From: a virus
DNA: 35,585 nucleotides
Reading direction: 5' to 3' (one strand)
Virus record (IMG/VR): IMGVR_UViG_3300031999_000108
Location: 1 to 35,585 of that record
The notes under the pieces are model-generated. The model was not told where the DNA came from. It ran no database searches and saw nothing but the letters and a program-made list of their open reading frames with translations. The translations under genes were made by a program, and so were the position numbers. Below are positions 1 through 5,304 of this stretch, in pieces (positions within the stretch are counted from its first letter, which is position 1; each line of letters opens with the position of its first letter).

Positions 1-141
1 AATATCACTAATCTGGTCTAATGCCTGCTTTAGATAAAACTCTGCATTATCAACACGGTTAATGGATTCGCAACCCAGAGGTATCATAACTAATATAAAA
101 ACTAGTCCGACAAGTAAAATTAAATACCACTTAGTTTTCAC
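1..141 (-). CDS. Putative lipoprotein, 5' part only (runs off the left edge)
   Basis: Reading leftward, a GTG at 141-139 opens a frame that stays open to the edge (47 residues seen). The GTG overlaps the stop of the repressor gene as GTGA, and GGAGG lies a few bases upstream inside the repressor's last codons, so the two genes are translationally coupled. The N-terminus is a short Lys-containing segment, a hydrophobic stretch of about 17 residues and then Leu-Gly-Cys-Glu, a good lipobox with Cys24. Known: this pattern marks a signal peptidase II substrate anchored to the membrane by its Cys. Inferred: as a gene expressed with the repressor in the lysogen, it could change the host surface or exclude other phages, but the rest of the protein is missing and the function is unknown. 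Confidence 0.65.
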   Translation of the reverse strand, partial: MKTKWYLILLVGLVFILVMIPLGCESINRVDNAEFYLKQALDQISDI

Positions 142-773
142 TTCAACCTCCTTATAACCTCGATTACCGGCGCCGCTATTTGGCAGTCCTGTAATTTGAT
201 TCTGCTAGTATTGTTCTCTAGCCATAGTTCATCGGCTATCTTTCTCAGGCGACCTATGCGTAACTCATTGTCAACGAGACAGACTATTATGTCTCCATTG
301 TTCATCTCACCTAGTCTATCAATGATGATAATATCGCCATTGGCTACTTGAGGTTCAAGACAGACACCATGCACTAAATAGCCTTCAATGTTCTTGCCGG
401 TAGTTTTAGGGCGGGCTCTATACACAAAGTCCACAGGCTCCGCGGAGTCCCCGGCATGAAAGGGGAACTCGGTATAGATAGGAATTGATACAGGAGTGGC
501 GAGCTTCAGGCGGTCTAGGATTTCCTCGGGGGTCTCCGGGCGTGGGTAAGTACCCTTGGTTTCCTTAATATATCCCGCTGCTTGGTAAAGTTCTTCAGGC
601 TTGATGTTGTAGGCACGGGCGAATCCTAATAAAATATTGGCTGGGGGTCTCTTTCTATCCTTTTTTTCCCAATAAGAAACAGTTCGCCTACCTAAGCCTG
701 AACGCTCGGCGACTTCCTCTTGCGTCCAGTCTCGTTCTTTCCTGAGTTCCTTTAACTTTTGTGCCAATCCCAT
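138..773 (-). CDS. CI/LexA-type repressor (XRE HTH plus degenerate S24 domain)
   Basis: The N-terminal 60 or so residues form an XRE helix-turn-helix (WTQEEVAERSG then RRTVSYWE). The C-terminal half has the S24/LexA fold signature (GDIIIIDRL, GDIIVCLVDN). This is the layout of lambda CI-like repressors that hold the lytic promoter off. An Ala-Gly pair (HAGD), the usual cleavage site, is kept. The catalytic Ser position of the GxSMxP motif is Cys (GVCLEP), and the Lys position is Gly (LRIGRL), so self-cleavage looks lost. I chose ATG 773 over TTG 785 because a promoter with its -10 at 792-787 would start transcription near 780, downstream of the TTG. The leader is then only a few bases long and no good ribosome site is visible for either start. 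A lipoprotein gene follows with a 4-base overlap. Confidence 0.85.
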   Translation of the reverse strand: MGLAQKLKELRKERDWTQEEVAERSGLGRRTVSYWEKKDRKRPPANILLGFARAYNIKPEELYQAAGYIKETKGTYPRPETPEEILDRLKLATPVSIPIYTEFPFHAGDSAEPVDFVYRARPKTTGKNIEGYLVHGVCLEPQVANGDIIIIDRLGEMNNGDIIVCLVDNELRIGRLRKIADELWLENNTSRIKLQDCQIAAPVIEVIRRLK

Positions 774-780
774 ACTATAA

Positions 781-798
781 GCCAAAATCTTAGCACCA
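781..798 (-). repeat. Left arm of an 18-bp inverted repeat over the repressor -10
   Basis: Read on the minus strand this is TGGTGCTAAGATTTTGGC. It matches 928-945 on the plus strand at 16 of 18 positions. Both copies cover a -10 element and end at the start of the regulated gene, so the two divergent promoters are near mirror images. Confidence 0.7.
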
Positions 799-815
799 CT
801 TGGAGAAAAAGTAAA
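787..815 (-). promoter_or_regulatory. Leftward promoter of the repressor gene
   Basis: On the minus strand the -35 is TTTACT (815-810) and the -10 is TAAGAT (792-787), with a 17-base spacer. The predicted start, about 7 bases on, falls near 780, a few bases before ATG 773. The -10 lies in an 18-bp repeat that is mirrored at the rightward promoter, which supports it. The -35 is weak (4 of 6), as expected of a regulated promoter. Confidence 0.5.
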
Positions 816-816
816 C

Positions 817-883
817 GAACTATGTTCTAGGACAAATGTTCTACCCTATTACAGGCCAGATATAAAATAGAAATTTTGTTCTA
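817..883. promoter_or_regulatory. Operator-like TGTTCTA repeats between the divergent promoters
   Basis: TGTTCTA occurs at 823-829, 837-843 and 877-883. The first lies in a perfect palindrome GAAC-TAT-GTTC (817-827) next to the leftward -35. The second has a weaker left half (GACA-AAT-GTTC) and the third keeps only the right half. The first two are 14 bases apart and the third is 40 bases further on. GAAC-n-GTTC also resembles Gram-positive LexA boxes, though here with a 3-base rather than 4-base centre. Inferred binding partner: the adjacent repressor or the Cro-like protein. Confidence 0.5.
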
Positions 884-910
884 ATTTTGCCACCAAAGCT
901 AAGGGGGGTA

Positions 911-939
911 TTGACAATCTTTTGGCATGGTGCTAATAT
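911..939 (+). promoter_or_regulatory. Strong rightward early promoter (TTGACA-17-TAATAT)
   Basis: TTGACA at 911-916, exactly 17 bases, then TAATAT at 934-939: five to six of six at both hexamers of the sigma70/sigmaA consensus. A start 7 bases after the -10 falls on the GTG at 946, so the Cro-like mRNA would be leaderless. It should drive the rightward early operon. Confidence 0.75.
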
Positions 940-945
940 ATTGGC
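928..945 (+). repeat. Right arm of the 18-bp inverted repeat over the early -10
   Basis: TGGTGCTAATATATTGGC, the partner of 781-798 on the other strand (16 of 18 identical). It contains the TAATAT -10 and ends one base before the GTG of the Cro-like gene, so a protein bound here would block initiation directly. Confidence 0.7.
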
Positions 946-1215
946 GTGGAAGTGACACTAATCACCAAAATAAAAGAGATTCAATCGAGGGAAGGACTGA
1001 CCGATAGTGAGATGGCAAAGCGGTTGAATTGTTCTCGACAGCTTTACCAAGGAATTAGGACTGGCAAAATCCCACCTGGTAGCAAGGTCCTCAAGGGTAT
1101 CTCGATAGCCTTCCCAGAACTCCAAGCCGATATTCTACTTTTTTTGGCCAGCGATGCCAAGAATTGTCCTGACAATGCTCAAAAGAATCCCCTGAAAGCG
1201 GCTTCAAGGGCTTAA
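946..1215 (+). CDS. Cro-like helix-turn-helix protein
   Basis: An 89-residue protein with an XRE/Cro-type HTH near residues 18-45 (LTDSEMAKRLNCSRQLYQGIRTG), then a Lys/Ala-rich tail. It is the first gene of the rightward operon and faces away from the CI-type repressor, the classic position of Cro, so its likely role is to shut off the repressor promoter during lytic growth. GTG 946 sits at the expected transcription start of the 911-939 promoter and has no ribosome site, so it may be translated leaderless. A second GTG two codons on (952) is an alternative start. No C-terminal regulatory domain is seen. Confidence 0.7.
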   Translation: MEVTLITKIKEIQSREGLTDSEMAKRLNCSRQLYQGIRTGKIPPGSKVLKGISIAFPELQADILLFLASDAKNCPDNAQKNPLKAASRA

Positions 1216-1267
1216 GGCTGGTGATGAAAAGGTTTTATGTGGAATTGATAGGGAAGATTAAAGCACT

Positions 1268-1292
1268 TTAACAACTGAATACTGAGCGGGTA
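1268..1292 (+). repeat. Left arm of a 25-bp inverted repeat flanking the 1309 gene
   Basis: TTAAC, two variable bases, then an 18-bp core from CTGAATACTG to GCGGGTA (1275-1292). The exact reverse complement of the core is at 1627-1644 and of TTAAC at 1647-1651. The arm ends 16 bases before the ATG of the enclosed gene, just ahead of its ribosome site. Confidence 0.9.
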
Positions 1293-1308
1293 GGAAAGGA
1301 GACTGTTT

Positions 1309-1617
1309 ATGGCATATAGAAAGAGAACGTTAAGAATTATGTCCCCGACAGCTCGAAAGGTTGCCCGGCTGATAGGAGAACTTGAAAGTGTATCCCGAAG
1401 GCTTAAAAACCTAGTCCCTGACTTTCAAGCCCTTGACTTCAACACTAGGGCATTGGAGGGAGCGAAATCAGGGTTAATCCTATCCGATACAGATGCTTGG
1501 GGCTTGCAATCTGCCTTAATACATGGGCAACAAGATGGTTATTTTGATGACAACAAGGAATGGGCAGAGGCTATGCTTCAAAGAGTAAATAAATTTAGAG
1601 AAGGATTCGAGGTCTAA
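1309..1617 (+). CDS. Unknown 102-residue basic protein inside an inverted-repeat cassette
   Basis: I do not recognise this protein. It has a very basic N-terminus (MAYRKRTLR), a helical middle with heptad-like spacing (ARLIGELESVSRRLKNL) and an acidic-aromatic C-terminus. It is predicted soluble with no membrane segment. An AAAGGAG ribosome site lies 8 bases before the ATG. What stands out is its setting: it is the only gene between the 25-bp inverted repeats at 1268-1292 and 1627-1651, and the right arm begins 9 bases after its stop. That makes it look like a cassette, or a gene whose mRNA is closed into a loop by pairing of the arms. The basic start suggests nucleic-acid binding, but this is a guess. 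Confidence 0.6.
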   Translation: MAYRKRTLRIMSPTARKVARLIGELESVSRRLKNLVPDFQALDFNTRALEGAKSGLILSDTDAWGLQSALIHGQQDGYFDDNKEWAEAMLQRVNKFREGFEV

Positions 1618-1626
1618 ATAAAACTT

Positions 1627-1651
1627 TACCCGCTCAGTATTCAGAGGTTAA
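1627..1651 (-). repeat. Right arm of the 25-bp inverted repeat
   Basis: Reverse complement of 1268-1292: an 18-bp core without mismatch (1627-1644), two differing bases, then the outer 5 bp (1647-1651). In RNA the arms could pair around a loop of about 330 bases. No target-site duplication is evident outside the arms. Confidence 0.9.
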
Positions 1652-1663
1652 GGAAATAAGGAA

Positions 1664-1891
1664 ATGAACCCCATAGATTCAGGACATAAAGGCGGGACCA
1701 GAACGAGGGATAACCATGTCACGCTATGCCCTGCCTGCGGCCATCTAGTTAAAAGCCAATTTTACCAAGAGGTAGGGCAGGCAGGTGGTCACAGTACCCT
1801 TAGAAGATATGGAAGAGAATTTTATCAAACAATCGGCAAAATGGGAGGGCGCGGCAATACGAAAGCGAAGAGGGAACCATGCCACTTATAG
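1664..1891 (+). CDS. Small Gly-Gly-motif protein with a Cys pair
   Basis: A 75-residue protein of unknown function. It has a CPACGH motif near residue 22 that could be half a zinc site, and three Gly-Gly motifs (HKGGTR, GQAGGHS, GKMGGRG). Two lie in a repeated Y-x-x-x-G-x-x-GG setting (FYQEVGQAGG and FYQTIGKMGG), so the C-terminal half is an internal duplication of about 25 residues. The pattern loosely recalls KGG/Con-10-type stress repeats, but I would not assign it there. AAGGAAATAAGGAA precedes the ATG. The 3' end overlaps the HNH gene by 13 bases. Confidence 0.5.
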   Translation: MNPIDSGHKGGTRTRDNHVTLCPACGHLVKSQFYQEVGQAGGHSTLRRYGREFYQTIGKMGGRGNTKAKREPCHL

Positions 1892-2517
1892 GTGAGATTA
1901 GAAAAGCTAAGGACTGCAACCAGCGCGGCCACTGCAAATATATCTGGCACGCTTGCACGGGTTGTGGAAAGGAGCGGTGGGTTGTATGGAAAGTCAAACT
2001 TGCTAGACCCAGAAGTGACCTCTGTATGAGTTGTGGTTTAAGAAAACGTGGTTTGCAAGGTGAGAAAAGCCCTTCATGGGAAGGGGGACGGTGCATCACT
2101 AAAGCCGGATATATATGGGTATGGGTCGCGCCTGACGATTTCTTTCATCCGATGGCAAACAATCATAGCTATGTCTTGGAACACCGTCTTGTGGTGGCGA
2201 AATACTTGAAGCGGTGTTTACTACCTTGGGAAATAGTGCATCACAGAGATGGCATCAAAGACCATAATGAGTTAAGTAATTTACAGCTAATATCAGGTCA
2301 AAAATATCATATTGTCGACGGAGCGGTAAAAGGATACATAAAGAGACTGGAGACGGAAATTCGTCTATTACGACTAGAGAACAAGCAGTTAAAAGGGGGT
2401 GAAACCACACAAAAAAGATACGAGAGAGGAAACAGAAGGATACTCGCCGCAGAGTCGAGCGGTTCTGAAATACAAGAGGGGCTGGAGTCACTTCCAGCCC
2501 CGGGGAGTAGTAATTGA
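1879..2517 (+). CDS. HNH homing-type endonuclease (first of two paralogues)
   Basis: A 212-residue HNH protein of the small, free-standing phage type. Two Cys pairs near the N-terminus (CTGCGKERW, CMSCGL) form a zinc-finger-like module. The nuclease core runs from the GYIWV strand through EHRLVVAKYL to IVHHRDGIKDHNELSNL (about residues 105-145), giving the His-His and Asn of the beta-beta-alpha-metal fold. A Leu/Glu-rich helix (RLETEIRLLRLENKQL) follows. It is clearly homologous to the gene at 34681-35265, with the same module order. Such enzymes cut DNA that lacks them and spread by repair. Its last 55 codons hold a strong hairpin (2478-2501) and may be a run-on past the conserved part. Confidence 0.85.
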   Translation: MPLIGEIRKAKDCNQRGHCKYIWHACTGCGKERWVVWKVKLARPRSDLCMSCGLRKRGLQGEKSPSWEGGRCITKAGYIWVWVAPDDFFHPMANNHSYVLEHRLVVAKYLKRCLLPWEIVHHRDGIKDHNELSNLQLISGQKYHIVDGAVKGYIKRLETEIRLLRLENKQLKGGETTQKRYERGNRRILAAESSGSEIQEGLESLPAPGSSN

Positions 2518-2630
2518 ATAAAGTCATTATAACACTAAAAGGGAAAGCAAGTCTAGTATTCAAGCTCTTTGACTTGTTCTGCCAGCAAAAAGGGGACATC
2601 AGGATTGAAGAGCTGGGGAGGGAGAAGTGA
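2514..2630 (+). CDS. Small 38-residue protein
   Basis: TTG at 2514 overlaps the HNH stop as TTGA, and the TGA at 2628-2630 overlaps the next gene's GTG as GTGA. GGGGAG sits about 7 bases upstream of the TTG. These two coupled overlaps at both ends make it a convincing small gene in the operon. The product starts with a hydrophobic stretch (KVIITLKGKASLVFKL) and ends with the charged IRIEELGREK. Function unknown. It explains the apparent gap between the HNH gene and the 2627 gene. Confidence 0.5.
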   Translation: MNKVIITLKGKASLVFKLFDLFCQQKGDIRIEELGREK

Positions 2631-2902
2631 ACTGTACAAAGGGAGAAAGAACCATCTGGTGTGCTGAGGACTATTGGATGGTAGAAGTCAAGGATAGTTC
2701 ACCAGTCTGCATTATTGGCAAATTCCACACAAAGGAGGATGCTTTATTAGATGCAGCAGCCCCAGAACTTTATGAGGCATTGAAAGAGCTATCAGAGATA
2801 ACCCACGACCTCGGCCTAGGGGATGGAAATCCAGACCCACTAATTGAAGCATCTAATAAAAAGGCGAGAAAGGCTCTAGCCAAAGCCGAAGGAGCAAAAT
2901 GA
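2627..2902 (+). CDS. Conserved phage early protein, unknown function
   Basis: A 91-residue protein starting at GTG with GGGAGGGAGAA just upstream. The middle segment AAPELYEALKELSEI is a motif common in small early phage proteins: a helix that starts after an N-terminal beta domain carrying Trp and Cys residues. The C-terminal helix is Lys/Ala-rich. Its function is unknown in phages generally, as far as I know. It is coupled to the next gene by an ATGA overlap at 2899. Confidence 0.6.
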   Translation: MNCTKGERTIWCAEDYWMVEVKDSSPVCIIGKFHTKEDALLDAAAPELYEALKELSEITHDLGLGDGNPDPLIEASNKKARKALAKAEGAK

Positions 2903-3111
2903 ACAAGAGTGTGAGGGTAAGTTTATCTGAACTTCAAGTAAATTGGCTGATGAGGCTGACCTCTATGGAACTGCTCCGGCAAATTACTCATAACTCAGTT
3001 GATCCCGTCTTGGGTGAGGCAGCAATGAGAATCGTCAAAGCCAAAGAGAAGTTCATGCCAGAAAGAAAAGGGGGGAACGATGATTTGTCCAATGAAGTTA
3101 ACGAATCCTAA
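2899..3111 (+). CDS. Unknown small early protein
   Basis: A 70-residue, mostly helical protein with a basic C-terminal part (KAKEKFMPERKGG). It begins in an ATGA overlap with the gene before it, and its last 32 bases overlap the Cys-rich gene at 3080. No recognised motif. It is kept as a gene because the operon overlaps and reading direction are consistent. Confidence 0.5.
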   Translation: MNKSVRVSLSELQVNWLMRLTSMELLRQITHNSVDPVLGEAAMRIVKAKEKFMPERKGGNDDLSNEVNES

Positions 3112-3262
3112 TAATCAATCAGTCCAATGTGAGTGTGAACGAACCGACTGCGAGTGGTGGAATGAACGCTTCGGTATGTGCTGTATCACTGTCCCGGCAT
3201 ACCATATGGGCGTTGAGGACCGACAAAAAGAATGCGGCCCAAACTTCTATAGGAGGGAATGA
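3080..3262 (+). CDS. Small Cys-rich (probable zinc-binding) protein
   Basis: A 60-residue protein with Cys at about 3, 17, 19, 24, 33, 34 and 52, arranged around an ECERTDCEWWNERFGMCC core. Short C-x-C/W-W/G-x-C proteins of this kind are common in early phage operons and probably bind zinc; their job is unknown. A GGGGGG run four bases before ATG 3080 supports the start. It overlaps the preceding gene by 32 bases. A longer frame in another phase (3129 on) covers the same DNA but lacks a ribosome site there. Confidence 0.55.
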   Translation: MICPMKLTNPNNQSVQCECERTDCEWWNERFGMCCITVPAYHMGVEDRQKECGPNFYRRE

Positions 3263-3263
3263 A

Positions 3264-3461
3264 ATGGTAGTTAGTATAAAGAACGAAACTCTAATTGCCG
3301 AGAATGTCGAAGTTGATATGGAGACATTAAGGATTGCAAGTTCTGTTTTGGAACCACGACTGCTCAAACTTGATGCCTTAATGGATATTCGAGATGCTCT
3401 ACTCAAAGTCCTCTCTCCTGAAGATAGAGAGAAATTAGAGGCATATATTAAGGGGGAATGA
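3264..3461 (+). CDS. Unknown 65-residue protein
   Basis: An acidic helical protein (MVVSIKNETL to KLEAYIKGE). The frame is open upstream to 3129, but I chose ATG 3264 because AGGAGG lies 7 bases before it and the preceding gene stops at 3262. The extra upstream 45 codons would overlap a better gene. Its stop overlaps the next start (ATGA at 3458). Function unknown. Confidence 0.55.
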   Translation: MVVSIKNETLIAENVEVDMETLRIASSVLEPRLLKLDALMDIRDALLKVLSPEDREKLEAYIKGE

Positions 3462-3655
3462 TGGAAGAAATAAGGCTATGCCGAAATTGTGAACAGTGGT
3501 TTACAACCTCACAATGGCGCGGGAACTGCAAGAAGTACCCTTTTGAGAAGGATAAATATAGTGACGAGACCACCCCCCACGCAGATTGCAGGGGTAGAGA
3601 TTTTGTTGATAAACAGGCCAAGTATCAAGTAGCACAGGAGGTTAAAAATGGCTGA
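3458..3655 (+). CDS. Small Cys4 (probable zinc-binding) protein
   Basis: A 65-residue protein with LCRNCEQWF near the N-terminus and further Cys in RGNCKKYP and HADCRGRD, giving a C-x2-C, C, C pattern fit for one zinc ion. The N-terminal CRNC-x-W pattern recurs in the 11083 gene of this genome (CRNCQDWKTC). Start at ATGATG 3458 inside an ATGA overlap with AGGGGG before it. Function unknown. Confidence 0.55.
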   Translation: MMEEIRLCRNCEQWFTTSQWRGNCKKYPFEKDKYSDETTPHADCRGRDFVDKQAKYQVAQEVKNG

Positions 3656-4502
3656 AACAGCATTAACATTACCAGACGAGACCCAATTCAAGGCAGACAT
3701 ACAGGCTATAAACAAGTTCCAACAGGTAGTCCATGCGAACCTGATTGAAGGACAGGATTATGGCGTAATCCCTGGGACAAAGAAGGCTACATTACTCAAG
3801 CCCGGGGCAGAGAAAATTGCTAAACTACTCGGTCTCTGTGACCGGTATGTAATTCTTGATAGGCAAGAGGATTGGGATAAGCCGTTTTTCCGCTATCTCA
3901 TTCAATGCCAATTGACCTCAGTGAATAGCAGCGTTGTCATCACCGAGGGATTGGGCGAGTGTAACTCTATGGAGAGCAAATATCATTACCGCTGGCTTTG
4001 GCCATCCGAGGTCCCTGAAGGCTTTGACAAGGAACATGCTGTCAAGAAGCAAGTTATTGCCAGGGGCGAAAGGGTGACTCAGTATCGCACCGATAATGAG
4101 GACATCTTTAGCCAGGTGAATACTCTTGTGAAGATGGCCAAGAAACGAGCTCTTGTTGATGCGGCTTTATCGGCTGGCCGGTTATCGAATATCTTTACTC
4201 AGGATGTTGAGGACGTTGAAGGGCTTGAACCAATGAGTCCCGCATCACCGGCCGAGGATGATAAGAAAGCGAAAGCTAAAGTTGATGTCCCCATTACAGG
4301 CGACTTTAAGAACATCGGTGAGTTCTATACCGCCTGTCTAAAGCAATTCAATCTGACGAAAACCCGAGTAGATGCCGAGGTCTCGGCTAGTTTTGACCTT
4401 ACGAAGCCCGACCAACTCAAGAAGGCTTGGGAGATGATTGTGTCAATATATGGTCACAAGAAGGAAGCCGAGGACCCTGGTAAAGAAAGCAAAAGGGATT
4501 GA
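3648..4502 (+). CDS. Conserved phage protein, possible Rad52-like ssDNA annealing protein
   Basis: A 284-residue protein with a strong AGGAGG ribosome site. The N-terminal 180 residues resemble a phage family containing LIEGQDYGVIPGT, a LLKPGAEKIAKLLGL helix and, near the end, LVKMAKKRALVDAALSAGRLSNIFTQD. A K-M-A-K-x-R-A-x-x-D-A helix after a beta-rich core is reminiscent of DdrA/Rad52-type annealing proteins. I recall the family but not a proven activity, so recombination is an inference, supported by the early-operon position. Residues 200-220 are an Ala/Lys linker. The C-terminal 60 residues form a separate helical domain. It is the last gene before the structured RNA gap. Confidence 0.6.
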   Translation: MAETALTLPDETQFKADIQAINKFQQVVHANLIEGQDYGVIPGTKKATLLKPGAEKIAKLLGLCDRYVILDRQEDWDKPFFRYLIQCQLTSVNSSVVITEGLGECNSMESKYHYRWLWPSEVPEGFDKEHAVKKQVIARGERVTQYRTDNEDIFSQVNTLVKMAKKRALVDAALSAGRLSNIFTQDVEDVEGLEPMSPASPAEDDKKAKAKVDVPITGDFKNIGEFYTACLKQFNLTKTRVDAEVSASFDLTKPDQLKKAWEMIVSIYGHKKEAEDPGKESKRD

Positions 4503-4518
4503 ACCTTAAAAATTGAAT

Positions 4519-4799
4519 AAGGATTCCCGCCACCGAAACTGTAAAGTTAGGCAAAGTGTCTAAGTGATGCGCCCCTGAGAGCAGGTCGAAGCTACTGGCG
4601 GGGTGCTGGTTAAACAAACCTTTGCGGTTAATTCCTATGCGTTGCCAGCACAAAGCCTGAGCCGACGGGTAGTCCCAAGGGTTTACACCTAGCGGGGGAT
4701 GCAAAGCAGAGGCTCAGGCAAGGGTGAGGGTGCTACCTCAGTAAAGTAGTAAATGAAGGATTGAAGGTTACTTCAACCCTCACCCAACTAATCCTTTTT
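4519..4799 (+). ncRNA. Large structured RNA: closed five-helix junction
   Basis: This lies in a 325-base gap with no plausible gene. Five perfectly Watson-Crick helices nest without conflict: P0 4519-4525 with 4790-4796 (7 bp), P1 4526-4532 with 4596-4602 (7 bp), P2 4603-4609 with 4645-4651 (7 bp), P3 4655-4663 with 4711-4719 (9 bp) and P4 4722-4731 with 4776-4785 (10 bp). Junction strands are 0, 0, 3, 2 and 4 bases. Arms carry small hairpins: AACT-GTAA-AGTT (a GNRA loop, 4537-4548), CCTG/CAGG (4574-4585), AACC/GGTT (4617-4629), GGG/CCC (4667-4676), GGGT/ACCT (4679-4690), CTAC/GTAG (4733-4749) and TGAAG/CTTCA (4762-4775). A T5 run (4795-4799) follows P0. It would be processed from, or terminated in, the early transcript. 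It does not look like tmRNA, RNase P or a group I intron. The class is unknown to me. Confidence 0.8.
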
Positions 4800-4827
4800 G
4801 AGAGCTTCTTAAAGAGAGGAGGGATAA

Positions 4828-5052
4828 ATGACAGACAAAGAAATGGAAGCTAATTATGGAGATATTGTAGTAAGGTTTTCTTCTTATTATAAATATAGCT
4901 TCGTCTTTAAGGGACAAGGATTAGCTATTTATGCTGGTGGCGACAAAGATGATATTTACCGCTTTTCAGTAGCCCCTAATGTAGATTACAAGATACGGGA
5001 CTTGCCTGTTTACAAAATATACAAAGGAGAGGAGCTTATCTACGAGGCATAG
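4828..5052 (+). CDS. Unknown small protein
   Basis: A 74-residue, Tyr-rich protein (SSYYKYSFVF, DLPVYKIYKG) predicted to be mainly beta-strand and soluble. An excellent AGGAGGGATAA-ATG start, almost the same leader as the next gene (AAGGAGGGATAA-ATG). First gene after the structured RNA. No family recognised. Confidence 0.5.
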   Translation: MTDKEMEANYGDIVVRFSSYYKYSFVFKGQGLAIYAGGDKDDIYRFSVAPNVDYKIRDLPVYKIYKGEELIYEA

Positions 5053-5076
5053 TAGTCTTAATAGAAGGAGGGATAA

Positions 5077-5304
5077 ATGGAAGCTGAAACCAAGAAGTAT
5101 ATACAAGATTGTTACCCTATTGATAAATGGATTGAACAAGGCTTTGAGGTCGGCAGACAAGAAGGCAGAAGGGAAGTGGTGGAGTGGATAAAGAAATATG
5201 GTTGCATTGAAAGATGTGACCCTGATACTGAGCAGTACTTTAATACCTATAGATGGGTAGGGGAGGAGGAATGGCAGGAACAACTCAAGGAATGGAATGT
5301 ATAA
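5077..5304 (+). CDS. Unknown small acidic protein
   Basis: A 75-residue helical protein with alternating charges (GFEVGRQEGRREVVEWIKKYG) and a Trp-rich acidic tail (WVGEEEWQEQLKEW). AAGGAGG lies 7 bases before the ATG. The E-x-G-R-x-E-G-R-R-E-V segment is a motif that recurs in small early phage proteins. Overlaps the next gene by 8 bases. Function unknown. Confidence 0.5.
   Translation: MEAETKKYIQDCYPIDKWIEQGFEVGRQEGRREVVEWIKKYGCIERCDPDTEQYFNTYRWVGEEEWQEQLKEWNV

Noticed and set aside
783-785. TTG 785 as the repressor start
   Set aside because: It would lie upstream of the predicted transcription start near 780; ATG 773 is a better codon, though neither has a ribosome site.
1268-1651. Insertion sequence flanked by terminal inverted repeats
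   Set aside because: The enclosed 102-residue protein has no transposase features and I see no target-site duplication; kept only as an inverted-repeat cassette of unknown nature.
2478-2501. GGGGCTGGA/TCCAGCCCC hairpin as a terminator
   Set aside because: A strong 9-bp stem, but no T run follows (GGGGAG instead). It may rather influence translation of the small gene at 2514.
3129-3263. Longer N-terminus for the 3264 gene
   Set aside because: Overlaps the better 3080 gene and has no ribosome site; AGGAGG fits ATG 3264 exactly.
4417-4704. Minus-strand frame of 95 codons across the structured RNA region
   Set aside because: No ribosome site, opposite to the operon, and overlaps both a solid gene and the RNA helices.
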